64,000 bases of DNA from Bradyrhizobium sp. Y36 (GCF_002531575.1 NZ_NWTI01000027.1:36874-100873); one strand, 5' to 3'. Positions 42,898 through 52,409 are shown, counted from the first letter of the stretch. Translations and numbers: made by a program. Notes: generated by a model from the sequence alone, not told the origin.

Positions 42898-44075
42898 GCG
42901 AGGCCGATGAACGCAGCCGCCGTTGGACGCTCGCCCTCGGCGTCGATGACGAAGGAAACGAGAACGGCCCTTCCCTGTCCGCCAGCGACCGCCGCTTGTC
43001 CGAGGCGCTGACGGCGCTCTATGGCGATGGCGGCGACGCGCCGAAGAAGGGCCGTGGCGGGCTCGGCGGCTCGGCGCCACGGGTCGCGAAATGGCTCGGC
43101 GACATCAGAGAGTTCTTCCCTGCACCGGTGGTGCAGGTGATCCAGAAGGACGCCTTCGAGCGCAAGGGCCTGCGCCAGATGCTGCTCGAGCCGGAATTTC
43201 TCGCGACCGTCGAGGCGGATGTGAGCCTGATCGCCGATCTGGTCGCGCTCCGCGGCGTGATGCCGGAGAAGACCAAGGACACGGCTCGCATCGTGATCGC
43301 CAAGGTGGTGGCGGAGCTGATGGAGCGGCTCGAGCGGCGCACGGCGGATGCGATCCGCGGTGCCCTCAACCGCTCCCTGCGCACCAATCGCCCGCGTTTT
43401 GCAGACATCGACTGGCCGCGCACCATCAAGGTCAATTTGCGCCATTACCAGCCGGAGCACCGCACGGTGGTGCCCGAACGGCTGATCGGCTTCCAGCGCC
43501 AGCAGCGGCGCATCGTCGATCTGGACGAGGTCATTCTGTGCGTCGACCAGTCGGGCTCGATGGCGACTTCGGTCGTCTATGCCTCGATCTTCGCGGCCGT
43601 GATGGCTTCGCTTCCGGTGGTCGCGACCAGGCTCGTCTGTTTCGACACCGCGATTGTCGACCTGACCGAAGAACTCGCCGATCCCGTCGAGGTGCTGTTC
43701 GGCGTCCAGCTCGGCGGCGGCACCGACATCAACCGCGCCGTTGCCTATTGCGAAGAGCGCATCGAACGGCCGGCGAAAGCGCATCTGATCCTGATCACCG
43801 ACCTCTATGAGGGCGGCAATGCAAACGAGCTCGTCGACCGGCTGACGCGGCTCGCAACGCGCGGAATCAATGTGATCGTGCTGCTGGCGCTGACCGACAC
43901 CGGGCATCCCTCCCACGATCCCGTGCTCTCGGCGAAGGTCGCTAGTCTCGGCATTCCCGTCTTCGCTTGCACGCCGGACCTGTTTCCGGATCTCATGGCG
44001 ACAGCGCTGAAGCGCGAGGACGTAGCTGCTTGGGCCGCCGACAGGGATATCAAGCTGATCCGGCGGGAAGCCTAG
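42894..44075 (+). CDS. CoxE-like vWA domain protein
   Basis: 393 residues from ATG 42894, overlapping the upstream stop as ATGA. A helical N-terminal half is followed by a vWA domain at about 212-385 with complete MIDAS DQSGSM at 218-223, GGGTD near 281 and LILITDLYEGG near 303. It is probably the metal-dependent adaptor that links the MoxR ATPase to its target. Last gene of the operon. Confidence 0.9.
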   Translation: MSEADERSRRWTLALGVDDEGNENGPSLSASDRRLSEALTALYGDGGDAPKKGRGGLGGSAPRVAKWLGDIREFFPAPVVQVIQKDAFERKGLRQMLLEPEFLATVEADVSLIADLVALRGVMPEKTKDTARIVIAKVVAELMERLERRTADAIRGALNRSLRTNRPRFADIDWPRTIKVNLRHYQPEHRTVVPERLIGFQRQQRRIVDLDEVILCVDQSGSMATSVVYASIFAAVMASLPVVATRLVCFDTAIVDLTEELADPVEVLFGVQLGGGTDINRAVAYCEERIERPAKAHLILITDLYEGGNANELVDRLTRLATRGINVIVLLALTDTGHPSHDPVLSAKVASLGIPVFACTPDLFPDLMATALKREDVAAWAADRDIKLIRREA

Positions 44076-44113
44076 GCGACCCGACCGTCTACCGCAGTTG
44101 ACAGCTCACGATA

Positions 44114-44129
44114 CCTGACTAAAGTCAGG
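44114..44129. promoter_or_regulatory. Palindromic operator of the MarR-GNAT gene
   Basis: Perfect CCTGACT-AA-AGTCAGG, five bases before the start codon. Position and symmetry fit autoregulation by the encoded MarR domain. Confidence 0.6.
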
Positions 44130-44133
44130 CATC

Positions 44134-45006
44134 ATGCTGGATCCGGTCTCCCGCGTTCGCCGCTTCAACCGCGCCGTCACCTCCGCCGTCGGCGCGCTCG
44201 ACACCTCCTTCCTGGGGCGCGGCCGCCCGCTCGGCGCTGCGCGCGTGCTCAATGCGATCGGGCATGGACGTTCCGACGTCGCGGAGATCCGCGACTATCT
44301 CGGCCTCGATTCCGGATTGATGAGCCGCCTCCTGCGCAGCCTCGAGGACGAAGGGCTGGTCGAGACCGAAGCGCATCAGGACGATGGCCGCCGGCGCGTC
44401 GCGACGTTGACGCGGACCGGCCGGCGCGAGTTCGCGGCCTATGAGGCGCTATCGAACGCCCAGGCCGAGGGCTTTCTGGCGCAACATTCGCAAGCCGAAG
44501 CGCTGCTGGCGGCGATGGACCTGATCGCCTCCACCCTGACGCGCCAGCGGATTGCGCTCGTGGAGATGGAGCCGCGCAGCAACGAAGCGCGCTACTGCCT
44601 CGGCGAGTACTATGCCGAGCTCGGCCGCCGCTTCAAACAGGGCTTCGACGTTTCGCTTTCGAGAGATCCGGATGCCAAGGACATGCGCCGCCCGCGCGGC
44701 AGCTTCATCGTCGCGATGTCGGACACGCTGCCGATCGGCTGCGTCGGCTTGAAGGGAACGGATCACGGCTATGCCGAGATCAAGCGTCTGTGGGTCGCCC
44801 CCGCCGCGCGCGGATTGCGGCTCGGCCGGCGCCTAATGGACGCAGCCGAGGACGCCGCACGCAAGCTCGGCATTGCGCTATTGCGGCTCGACACCAACAG
44901 CGCGCTGGCCGAGGCCGGGCAGCTCTACCGCTCGACGGGCTGGCACGAGATTCCGCGCTTCAACGACGATCCCTATCCGGACCTGTTCTTCGAAAAGCGC
45001 CTCTAG
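44134..45006 (+). CDS. Fused MarR regulator and GNAT acetyltransferase
   Basis: 290 residues. The N-terminal winged helix (about 30-115) has GLDSGLMSRLLRSLEDEGLVETEAHQDDGRRRVATLT. The C-terminal GNAT domain (about 145-290) has IKRLWVAPAARGLRLGRRLMDAAEDAARKLG and RLDTNSALAEAGQLYRSTGW. Such fusions are known in actinobacteria and rhizobia. The acetylated substrate is unknown. Confidence 0.9.
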   Translation: MLDPVSRVRRFNRAVTSAVGALDTSFLGRGRPLGAARVLNAIGHGRSDVAEIRDYLGLDSGLMSRLLRSLEDEGLVETEAHQDDGRRRVATLTRTGRREFAAYEALSNAQAEGFLAQHSQAEALLAAMDLIASTLTRQRIALVEMEPRSNEARYCLGEYYAELGRRFKQGFDVSLSRDPDAKDMRRPRGSFIVAMSDTLPIGCVGLKGTDHGYAEIKRLWVAPAARGLRLGRRLMDAAEDAARKLGIALLRLDTNSALAEAGQLYRSTGWHEIPRFNDDPYPDLFFEKRL

Positions 45007-45059
45007 GCGGGACCGCTTCGCGAGCCTCGCGCGTTAGGGTCGAAGCCCAGGGGACTTCC

Positions 45060-45458
45060 ATGAGCTTCGACATGACAAGAGACGACCTCGCCGATCACTA
45101 CCGCGCCTACATCGCCTGCCTGAACCGGCAGGATTGGCCCTCGCTCGACCGTTTCGTGCATCACGATGTCGTCCACAACGGCCGGCCGCTCGGCCTGCCC
45201 GGCTATCGCGCGATGCTGGAACGGGATTTTCGCGACATCCCGGATCTGCGGTTCGACATCGCGCTGCTGATCGCAGATCCGCCCCGCATCGCGGCGCGGC
45301 TGCAATTCGATTGCTCGCCGGCCGGGACATTCCTCGGCCTCGCCGTCGATGGCAGGCGCGTGTCGTTCAGCGAGAACGTGTTCTACGAACTCGGCGGCGG
45401 CCGGATCCGGCAGGTCTGGTCGGTGATCGACAAGGCCGCGATCGAGGCGCAGCTCTGA
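45060..45458 (+). CDS. SnoaL-like ester cyclase family protein
   Basis: 132 residues from ATG 45060 with SD AGGGGA. Cone-shaped SnoaL/NTF2 fold: DDLADHYRAYIACLNRQDWPSLDRFVHHDVVHNGRPL, then DIPDLRFDIALLIADPPRIAARLQFD and IRQVWSVIDKAAIE. Usually a small-molecule binding or isomerase domain; no partner shows its substrate. It follows the MarR-GNAT gene after 53 bases. Confidence 0.82.
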   Translation: MSFDMTRDDLADHYRAYIACLNRQDWPSLDRFVHHDVVHNGRPLGLPGYRAMLERDFRDIPDLRFDIALLIADPPRIAARLQFDCSPAGTFLGLAVDGRRVSFSENVFYELGGGRIRQVWSVIDKAAIEAQL

Positions 45459-45479
45459 CGCCGCGCCTCGATCCGAAGC

Positions 45480-46700
45480 TCAGGCTGCCGCCGGAGCCAC
45501 CTGCCCTTGCGGCTTTGGGAAGGGCTTGAACGCCATCGCCATCAGGAAGGCGCCGAGACCCATCGCCCATGCGGCGATGTAGAGCCCGGCATAGCTGGAG
45601 AACGCGTCGTAGATCAGGCCGCCCGCGAGCGGGCCGGTGGCCATGCCGAGGCTGCCTGCCATGGCCGTGCCGCCGATCACCGTGCCCATCATGCGCAGTG
45701 GAAAATTCTCGCGGATGATCACGGCGTAGAGCGGCATGGTGCCGGCATAGATGAAGCCGAAGACGGCGCCGACCGCGTAAAAGGTCGTCAGCTGATGCGC
45801 GAAGACGTACGCCAGCGCGCCGAACGCCTGCAGCAGCAAGCCCGACACCAGCACGCGCTTGGCGCCGAACCGGTCACCCATCAGGCCGAAGGCGATGCGG
45901 CCGCCCATGCCGGCAAATCCTTCGATGCTGTAGATCGTCACCGCCGCGATCAACGGGATGCCGCAGCTCACGGCATAGCTGACCGTGTGGATGATCGGGC
46001 CGGAATGGGTGGCGCAGCAGAAGAAATTGGTCGCGAGCAGGATGAGGAATTGCGGCGAGCGCAGCGCCTCGCGCATCGACATCTCGGGCACCGCGCCGCT
46101 CGCGCCCGAGGGCGCGTCGGGGCCTTGCGCGAGCGCCGGCGGACGACGAACTAGGAACGAGATCGGAATCATGATGGCGCCCACGACCAGCGCGACGATC
46201 TGCATGGAAGTGCGCCAGTCATGGCTGGAGACGAGCCAGGCCGCGAGCGGCGACATCGTCATCGGCGCCATGCCCATGCCGGCCGAGACCAGCGACACGG
46301 CAAGGCTGCGATGGGTTTCGAACCAGCCGGTGACGGTCGCCATCATCGGCGCGAAGATCGCCGCGCATGAGGCGCCGACCAGAAGGCCGAACACGACCTG
46401 AAACACGAGCAGCGAGGTCGCATGGCTCGCGCCGAACAGGCTGAGCGCCAGCACCGTCGATCCCGTCAGCACCACCGGCCGCGGCCCGAACCTGTCCGTC
46501 AGCGTGCCCCAGGCCATGCTGGTAAAGGCCATCGCCAGAAAGCCGATCGTCATCGCGCTGGAGATGCCGGTCACCGACCAGCCTGTGTCCTTGGTGATCG
46601 GCTGCAGGAACACCGGCAGCGAGAACATGCCGCCGATGGCGACGCAGCCGAGCAACCCGCCGGCGGCGACGATCACCCAGCGATAAGGGGATTGGGTCAT
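45480..46700 (-). CDS. MFS transporter, monocarboxylate/oxalate-formate type
   Basis: 406 residues from ATG 46700, with GGGAGA upstream. Twelve transmembrane segments; loop motif WGTLTDRFGPRPVV after segment 2 and GLMGDRFGAKRVL in the second half. The N-terminal YRWVIVAAGGLLGCVAIGG is typical of the OFA-like branch. Substrate not predictable. It converges with the ester cyclase gene. Confidence 0.85.
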   Translation of the reverse strand: MTQSPYRWVIVAAGGLLGCVAIGGMFSLPVFLQPITKDTGWSVTGISSAMTIGFLAMAFTSMAWGTLTDRFGPRPVVLTGSTVLALSLFGASHATSLLVFQVVFGLLVGASCAAIFAPMMATVTGWFETHRSLAVSLVSAGMGMAPMTMSPLAAWLVSSHDWRTSMQIVALVVGAIMIPISFLVRRPPALAQGPDAPSGASGAVPEMSMREALRSPQFLILLATNFFCCATHSGPIIHTVSYAVSCGIPLIAAVTIYSIEGFAGMGGRIAFGLMGDRFGAKRVLVSGLLLQAFGALAYVFAHQLTTFYAVGAVFGFIYAGTMPLYAVIIRENFPLRMMGTVIGGTAMAGSLGMATGPLAGGLIYDAFSSYAGLYIAAWAMGLGAFLMAMAFKPFPKPQGQVAPAAA

Positions 46701-46980
46701 TCTTGTCTCCCGGGATATCTTGTCCGACTTGAAGACGAATGGGAACCGCACCGGCCGACAGGACCATGCAAGTTTTTGAAGGGCTGCCACCACAAAATGC
46801 GAAAACAACCCCATGCACAGTAGCCGGCCTCCGCGGGATCAAGGGCTTAACGGATGCGTGAGATGAGCCGCCGCCCGGCCCCGCGATGGCGAGGTGCGAT
46901 TTGACTCGTCGGGCAAAACACCGGCATCGTGGCGTCATCCCGCCAGTCTCGCACATCTCATTTCCTGCCACGCGCCGCCT

Positions 46981-47481
46981 ATGACCGTTCGCCCGCTTCT
47001 CCGCTACCCCGACCGCCGGCTCGCGATGCCGGCACGCCCCGTCACCGCGTTCGACGACGGCTTGCGCACGCTCGCAACTGACCTGCTGGAGACCATGCGC
47101 GCGGCGCCCGGCATCGGTATCACCGCGCCGCATATCGGCGTGCCGTTGCGGCTCGTGGTGCTGGAGCTCGACGCTAAGGATGGTCCCCTCACCTACGTCA
47201 ATCCGGTCATCGAATGGGCCTCGCCCGAGCTGATCATGCACCGCGAAGGCAGCGTCTCGATGCCGGGGGTCAACGACGAGGTGCAGCGCCATGGCCGGGT
47301 GCGGATCAGCTACCACGATCTCGACGGCAACACGCAAGCCGAGGAGTCGGAGGGCCTCCGCGCCGTGTGCCATCAGCACGAGATCGACCAGCTCGACGGC
47401 CTATTCTGGATCCAGCGGCTGTCGCGGCTGAAACGCGAGCGGCTGGTGAAGAAGTTCGAGAAGATGGCGCGGAATTCGTAG
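46981..47481 (+). CDS. Peptide deformylase-like protein with altered active site
   Basis: 166 residues, full deformylase fold. All three signature motifs differ. Motif 1 is GIGITAPHIG (Gln to His at 51). Motif 2 is EGSVS (metal Cys to Ser at 91). Motif 3 is HEIDQLDG (second metal His to Gln at 137). Two of the three metal ligands are thus lost, so it may be inactive or use another chemistry. The start is ATG 46981. A housekeeping def gene is expected elsewhere in the genome. A CGTAGGGTGG repeat begins after the stop. Confidence 0.85.
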   Translation: MTVRPLLRYPDRRLAMPARPVTAFDDGLRTLATDLLETMRAAPGIGITAPHIGVPLRLVVLELDAKDGPLTYVNPVIEWASPELIMHREGSVSMPGVNDEVQRHGRVRISYHDLDGNTQAEESEGLRAVCHQHEIDQLDGLFWIQRLSRLKRERLVKKFEKMARNS

Positions 47482-47528
47482 GGTGGATTGGCGAAGCGTC
47501 GTTCACCTGTCGGAGCACCCGTAGCCTG

Positions 47529-47891
47529 TCACGCCCTCTTCCCGTCCCGCCTGGTGATCGGCGCATTGCGGCGCTCGCGCTTGCCGCGCGCGATCTCGGT
47601 TGCCAGCGCGTCGAGCTTCGGCTCCCAGAAATTGCGGAACTGACCGACCCACGCATCCACCGCACGCAGCCCGGCGACATCCACCGAATAGAGGCGCCTT
47701 TGCGCCTCCGCGCGCACGTTGGCAAAGCCGCTCTCGCGCAGCACCTTGAGATGCTGCGAGACCGCGGCCTGGGTGATCCCGAACTCGGCGCCGATCTTGT
47801 CGACGACCTCGCCCGACGCCATCTCGCCGCGCGCCAGCAGCTCGAGGATGCGGCGGCGAACGGGATCGGCGAGGACCTCGAATATTTGCAT
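47529..47891 (-). CDS. ArsR-type transcriptional regulator
   Basis: 120 residues. Winged helix with LADPVRRRILELLARGEMASGEVVDKI and FGITQAAVSQHLKVLRESGFANVRAEAQRRLYSVD. The start overlaps the SRPBCC stop (TGATG), so translation is coupled. No metal-binding Cys pairs are visible, so it is the SRPBCC-linked ArsR branch rather than a metal sensor. Confidence 0.88.
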   Translation of the reverse strand: MQIFEVLADPVRRRILELLARGEMASGEVVDKIGAEFGITQAAVSQHLKVLRESGFANVRAEAQRRLYSVDVAGLRAVDAWVGQFRNFWEPKLDALATEIARGKRERRNAPITRRDGKRA

Positions 47892-48553
47892 CAGCTGCCT
47901 GTGCCGGGATGGGCGATGTCGGGCGACATCTCGCCGCGATAGAACGCGATGGTGCGGTCCGAGCGCGCTTTCGCCGCCTCCGGATCGACGCCGCTTGCGA
48001 CGTGCGCCACGCGCCAATATTCCCCGCTGGTCGTCATGAACTCCTTGCCTTCCGGCGAGCGCATCCAGGCTTCCGCCGTCTCGTGGTCGACCGACGCGCC
48101 GGTCGCAACATATCGCTCGAGCCCCGCAAGGGCGAGGTCCCAGCCGATCCCCACCGCACCCGGGCCGAACTGATTCCAATGATCCTCGATGATCGCGGTG
48201 TGCTCAAGCGTCAAACGCGCCTGCTGTCGTTCGGCCGCCAGCGTGACGTCGATCCAGCTGGTCGCGCCTGCGAATTCCCACGTCGCCGCGAAATGGGTCG
48301 GCGGCGCGCACACCGTGATGGTGCCGCCCGCATTGCCCTTGACCTGGTAGCGGCCGCCGAGCCGGAGGTCGCCTTCGATTGCCGCAAACCAGCGCGGAAT
48401 ACGCTCCTTGCTGGTTACGGCGTCCCAGAGATCGTCGACGCTCGTGTCGTAAAGCCGCGTCAGCGTCACCGTGCTGGCGGGCTTTCCGTCCTTCTCGCCA
48501 TTCGTCACCGAACGCGTGACAAGCCCCAAAACCCTGGCGACGTCGATTTGCAT
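47891..48553 (-). CDS. SRPBCC (AHSA1-like) domain protein
   Basis: 220 residues from ATG 48553; SD GGAGGATCAAC precedes it, better than the upstream Met at 48583. The AHSA1-type fold starts VTLTRLYDTSVDDLWDAVTSKERIPRWFAAIEGDLRLGGRY and has GIGWDLALAGLERYV. Paired with an ArsR regulator, a common two-gene unit whose ligand is unknown. Confidence 0.85.
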   Translation of the reverse strand: MQIDVARVLGLVTRSVTNGEKDGKPASTVTLTRLYDTSVDDLWDAVTSKERIPRWFAAIEGDLRLGGRYQVKGNAGGTITVCAPPTHFAATWEFAGATSWIDVTLAAERQQARLTLEHTAIIEDHWNQFGPGAVGIGWDLALAGLERYVATGASVDHETAEAWMRSPEGKEFMTTSGEYWRVAHVASGVDPEAAKARSDRTIAFYRGEMSPDIAHPGTGS

Positions 48554-48605
48554 GTTGATCCTCCGCATTGTTGCGAGGATCAATATCAGCGCAAACTAAT
48601 ATAAG

Positions 48606-49481
48606 TCAATTCTTATATTTAGAGCTGCGCTGCCGTGACGGCCTCGTGTTCCGAGCCGACCGCGGGCGAACCGGATCGGGACTGCCTGCCCCGGGATCCT
48701 CCAGCACATGCGCGAGATATCTCGCCGGCGGCTTGCCGAGCGCCTTCTTGAACATGGTGATGAAGGCCGCGACGGAGTCATAGCCGAGATCAACCGAGAC
48801 CTGCTGCACGCTGGCGCCCGAGGTGAGCTCCCGCAGGGCGACGATCAGGTGCAGTTGCTGGCGCCAGCGTCCGAAGCTGAGGCCGGTCTCCCTGACGACG
48901 AGGCGTGCGAGGCTGCTTTCGCTGAGCGCGACGCGGCGGGCCCATTCGGCGAGTGTGCTGCGGTCGGACGGATCCTTCGCCAGGGCCGCCGCGATCCGCT
49001 TCAAGCGCGGCTCGGACGACAGCGGCAGATGCAGCTCTTGAACCGGCATGCGCGGAAGCTCGCGCAACAGCAGTTTCGCCAGCAGCTTCCCCCTCGTCTC
49101 GTCGTGCGCGGCCCCGGCCGACAATTCGACGATCAGCTCGCGCAGCAGCGGCGAGATCGACAGCGTGCAGCAACGGTCCGGAAGATCGACGATGTCAGGC
49201 TCGATATAGACGAAGAACAGCCTGGCATTTGCCGTGGCGCGGTTGCTGTGCTGCATGCCGCCGGGAATCCACACCGCGCAATGCGGCGGCACCATCCACA
49301 GGCCCGTGGGCACGCGGCATGTGACGCCGCCGGCCAAAGCGAAGACCAGTTGTCCCTTGCGATGGCTGTGATCGGGCACCTCCTCTTTCGTCCCGCCGAC
49401 GTCGACGCGCACGGCGATGACGGGCGCGGAGCGATCGTCGACGTCAAGGTCCGACCAGGGAAAGCGAAGCGGCTGACGCAT
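48606..49481 (-). CDS. AraC family transcriptional regulator
   Basis: 291 residues from ATG 49481. An N-terminal cupin has HSHRKGQLVFALAGGVTCRV and WIPGGMQHSN. The C-terminal double helix-turn-helix has LAEWARRVALSESSLARLVVRETGLSFGRWRQQLHL and VSVDLGYDSVAAFITMFKKALGKPPARYL. It is divergent from the carboxylesterase gene, 118 bases apart, so it likely controls that gene. Confidence 0.9.
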   Translation of the reverse strand: MRQPLRFPWSDLDVDDRSAPVIAVRVDVGGTKEEVPDHSHRKGQLVFALAGGVTCRVPTGLWMVPPHCAVWIPGGMQHSNRATANARLFFVYIEPDIVDLPDRCCTLSISPLLRELIVELSAGAAHDETRGKLLAKLLLRELPRMPVQELHLPLSSEPRLKRIAAALAKDPSDRSTLAEWARRVALSESSLARLVVRETGLSFGRWRQQLHLIVALRELTSGASVQQVSVDLGYDSVAAFITMFKKALGKPPARYLAHVLEDPGAGSPDPVRPRSARNTRPSRQRSSKYKN

Positions 49482-49599
49482 GTCTGACTGTTTTTGGTAA
49501 TTGATTGGCCAAGTATCTAAATTCAGCAGAGCACGAAGTCCATAGATTGCAGGCCCTGAACTCGCCCGCCTCGCGGTTGGACATTCACGGAGAGAGGCC

Positions 49600-51156
49600 A
49601 TGCATGGCGTGATGATTTCGAAAGCCGCACTTGGACGCGAGGTCCAGACGCAAGCCGGTCGCGTGCGCGGCAGCTCGCGGGACCAAAGCGGCGTGATGGC
49701 CTTCAAAGGCATTCCCTACGCCGCCCCGCCGCTCGGGGCGCTGCGCTGGCGCCCGCCGCAGGCACCGGCGCATTGGGCCGGCGTACGCGATGCGCTCGTC
49801 TTCGGCGCGGGCTGCCTGTCCGCGCTCGAGAACGACCATCGGCCCGGGCCGCGCGATGAGGATTGCCTCTACCTCAATGTCTGGACCGCGGCGCGCCACG
49901 CGGACGAGAAGCGCCCCGTGATGGTGTGGATCCACGGCGGCGGCTTTCAGTTCGGCTCCTCCGCCAACCCCGCGACCGACGGCGGCGCGCTCGCCGCCAG
50001 GGGTGTCGTCGTCGTCAGCTTCAACTACCGCCTCGGCGTTTTCGGCTTTCTGGCGCATCCCGATCTCGATGCGGAGGCGCCCTCAGGCAATTACGGCCTG
50101 CAGGATCAGCTCGCGGCGCTGCGCTGGGTAAAGGCCAACATCGCCGGCTTCGGCGGCGATCCCGACAATGTCACCCTGTTCGGCGAATCCGCCGGCGCCA
50201 TGGCGGTCGGCCTGCTGATGGCCTCGCCGCTCGCGCACGGGCTGTTTCACAAGGCCATCGGCCAGAGCGGTGCATTCTGGGACGGCCGGCACGGGCCGCT
50301 GCAGGGTTTTGACGAGGCCCGCGCGCGTGGCGTCGCTTTTGCCCGGCGACTGGGCGATGCGTCGATCGCGGCGCTCCGCGACATGCCGGCCGCCCGTTTG
50401 AATGCAGCCGCGCCGTGGAGCTTCAAGACCAGCCCCGTCGTCGGCGCGTTCTCACCGAGCATCGATCGTCACGTGGTGCCGGACGTGCCCGCGCGGCGCT
50501 TCCTGCGCGGCGAGCAGATGCAGATCCCGCTGCTGGCGGGCTGGACTGCCGCCGAGGAATTCCCGTTCATGGCGCAGGCGCTGCCCCATCCATCGGCGCA
50601 CGCCTTTCTCGCCGCAGCCGAGGCGATGTTCGGCCGGGATCACATGGCCGATTTCCGCGAGCTCTATCCCGCCGCGACCGACGCCGAGGCGAAGCTCTCC
50701 GCGGCCGCGCTCACCGGCGACATGGTGATCGGCGAGCAGTGCTGGCAGTGGCTGCGGCTGCATCGGCGAACGCAGGCCGCTTCGGTCTACGGCTATCGCT
50801 TCAGCTACACCTCGCCCTACACGCCGATCGCCTCGCACGTCACCGACATCCCCTTCGTGTTCGGCACGCTTACGCCGCAACAGGTGATCGGCAGCACGAC
50901 GCCGCCGGCGGACGAGGACCGCGCGCTGTCGCGAACCATGATGGATTATTGGGTGAACTTTGCCGCGCGCGGCAATCCGAACGGACCGGGCCTGCCGCCC
51001 TGGCCCGCCTACGGTGAGAGCGACGTCTTGCAGATCATCGGCACGACGATCGAAGCCCGCCCCAACCCGCAAGGCGAGCGCTTCCGCTTCCTCGACGGCT
51101 TCAGGCAGGACGGCGTGCTGCCGATGCGATGGCGGGAGGCCGCGTCAACACCCTAG
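49600..51156 (+). CDS. Carboxylesterase/lipase family protein (type B)
   Basis: 518 residues. Alpha/beta hydrolase with oxyanion motif HGGGFQFGSS near 107, nucleophile elbow GESAGAM near 196, and DQLAALRWVKANIAGFGGDPDNVTLFG before it. The second half carries the Glu and His (EEF, SHVTDIPFVFG). No signal peptide, so cytosolic. Ends four bases inside the convergent serine hydrolase gene. Confidence 0.92.
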   Translation: MHGVMISKAALGREVQTQAGRVRGSSRDQSGVMAFKGIPYAAPPLGALRWRPPQAPAHWAGVRDALVFGAGCLSALENDHRPGPRDEDCLYLNVWTAARHADEKRPVMVWIHGGGFQFGSSANPATDGGALAARGVVVVSFNYRLGVFGFLAHPDLDAEAPSGNYGLQDQLAALRWVKANIAGFGGDPDNVTLFGESAGAMAVGLLMASPLAHGLFHKAIGQSGAFWDGRHGPLQGFDEARARGVAFARRLGDASIAALRDMPAARLNAAAPWSFKTSPVVGAFSPSIDRHVVPDVPARRFLRGEQMQIPLLAGWTAAEEFPFMAQALPHPSAHAFLAAAEAMFGRDHMADFRELYPAATDAEAKLSAAALTGDMVIGEQCWQWLRLHRRTQAASVYGYRFSYTSPYTPIASHVTDIPFVFGTLTPQQVIGSTTPPADEDRALSRTMMDYWVNFAARGNPNGPGLPPWPAYGESDVLQIIGTTIEARPNPQGERFRFLDGFRQDGVLPMRWREAASTP

Positions 51157-52409
51157 CCGCCCGCCATCAGCGCCTTCGCCAGCGCCATGTAGGCCGGCAG
51201 CGTCACGGGATCGTTGGCGGCATTCCCCGCCATCGGGTGCGAGGCGTAGCGCGCGATCACCATCTCGGCCTTTGGATCGACATAGATGCCCTGGCCGTAG
51301 ACGCCGCGCGCCATGTAGGCGCCGTGCGCGTTGTGCGTGACCCACCATTGATTGCGGTAGGATGCGCCGGGCAGCGTGGTGTAGCCGGCCGGCTTGAATT
51401 TCTCGGGATCGCCGCCGCGCGCGATGTCCTCGACCACCTGCGACGGCACGATCTGCCGGCCATTGAAGCGGCCGTGATTGCGCATGGTCTCGCCGAAGCG
51501 CGCGAGATCGCGCAAAGTCGTGGAGAGCCCGCCGCCGCCGCTCTCGGTGCCGATGCGGTCGACGTGGTAATGCGCGTCCTCTTCCGCCCCCATCGGCTGC
51601 CAGATCCGCTCGGACAGCAGCTCCGCCAGCGTCAGGCCGCTGACGCGCCGGCAGATCCACGCGAGCACATCGGTGTTGACGGTCTTGTAGGCAAAGGCCT
51701 TGCCGTGCTCGCCCTGCTTCTGCTGCGCGATCAGGAAATCGAAGATGTTGGTCGGGCCGTCGTAATCCGGCGGGATCGGCGCCATGCCGTTGGCGCGCCG
51801 AAGGCCCCACACATCCGAATTCTTGTCGGTGTAGACCTCGGTGTAGGCAAGCCCCGTGGTCATATCCATGACCTCGTGCACGCGCGCATCGCCGAACCCG
51901 CTCGCCTTCAGCTCCGGCACATAGTCGGTGACCGGCGCCTGCGGATCGATCTTGCCCTCGTTGACGAGAATACCGGCGAGCACGCCGGTGAACGACTTCG
52001 TCACGGACATCCCGATATGCGGCTTGTGCGGTTTCAACGCGCCGAAATAACGCTCATAGATCAGCCTGCCCCGATGCAGCACCGCGACGCCGTCGGCGTA
52101 GGTCTCCTCCAGCATCTTGGCGAACGTCATGGGCCGCCCGTCCATCGTGGTCGAGGCGACCGCGCCGATGTCCTGCTCCGCACGCGGCAGCGGCGACGCC
52201 GGCCCCGCCCCGCGCCAGACGTTCACCGTCGGCACCAGCTGGCGGATGTTGCTCCAGGCCCAACGCAGTTCGGGGAAGTTGCGGAACGAGCCGTTCTGGA
52301 AGGTGATGAGGCGGTCGGCGGATGGCGGGAAGCCGCGCATCCAGCCGAGGGTTTCGGGGTCGGTGGCGGTGGCGGTTGCGGGTTGATTGGGGGCGGTCGC
52401 GACGGACAT
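51153..52409 (-). CDS. Serine hydrolase of the beta-lactamase family
   Basis: 418 residues from ATG 52409. SxxK nucleophile in GMSVTKSF near 147, YKTVN near 245 as the YxN-like motif, and RNQWWVTHN with a following GVYGQGIYVDP as the third motif. The longer upstream frame is meaningless. Convergent with the esterase. Substrate unknown. Confidence 0.88.
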   Translation of the reverse strand: MSVATAPNQPATATATDPETLGWMRGFPPSADRLITFQNGSFRNFPELRWAWSNIRQLVPTVNVWRGAGPASPLPRAEQDIGAVASTTMDGRPMTFAKMLEETYADGVAVLHRGRLIYERYFGALKPHKPHIGMSVTKSFTGVLAGILVNEGKIDPQAPVTDYVPELKASGFGDARVHEVMDMTTGLAYTEVYTDKNSDVWGLRRANGMAPIPPDYDGPTNIFDFLIAQQKQGEHGKAFAYKTVNTDVLAWICRRVSGLTLAELLSERIWQPMGAEEDAHYHVDRIGTESGGGGLSTTLRDLARFGETMRNHGRFNGRQIVPSQVVEDIARGGDPEKFKPAGYTTLPGASYRNQWWVTHNAHGAYMARGVYGQGIYVDPKAEMVIARYASHPMAGNAANDPVTLPAYMALAKALMAGG

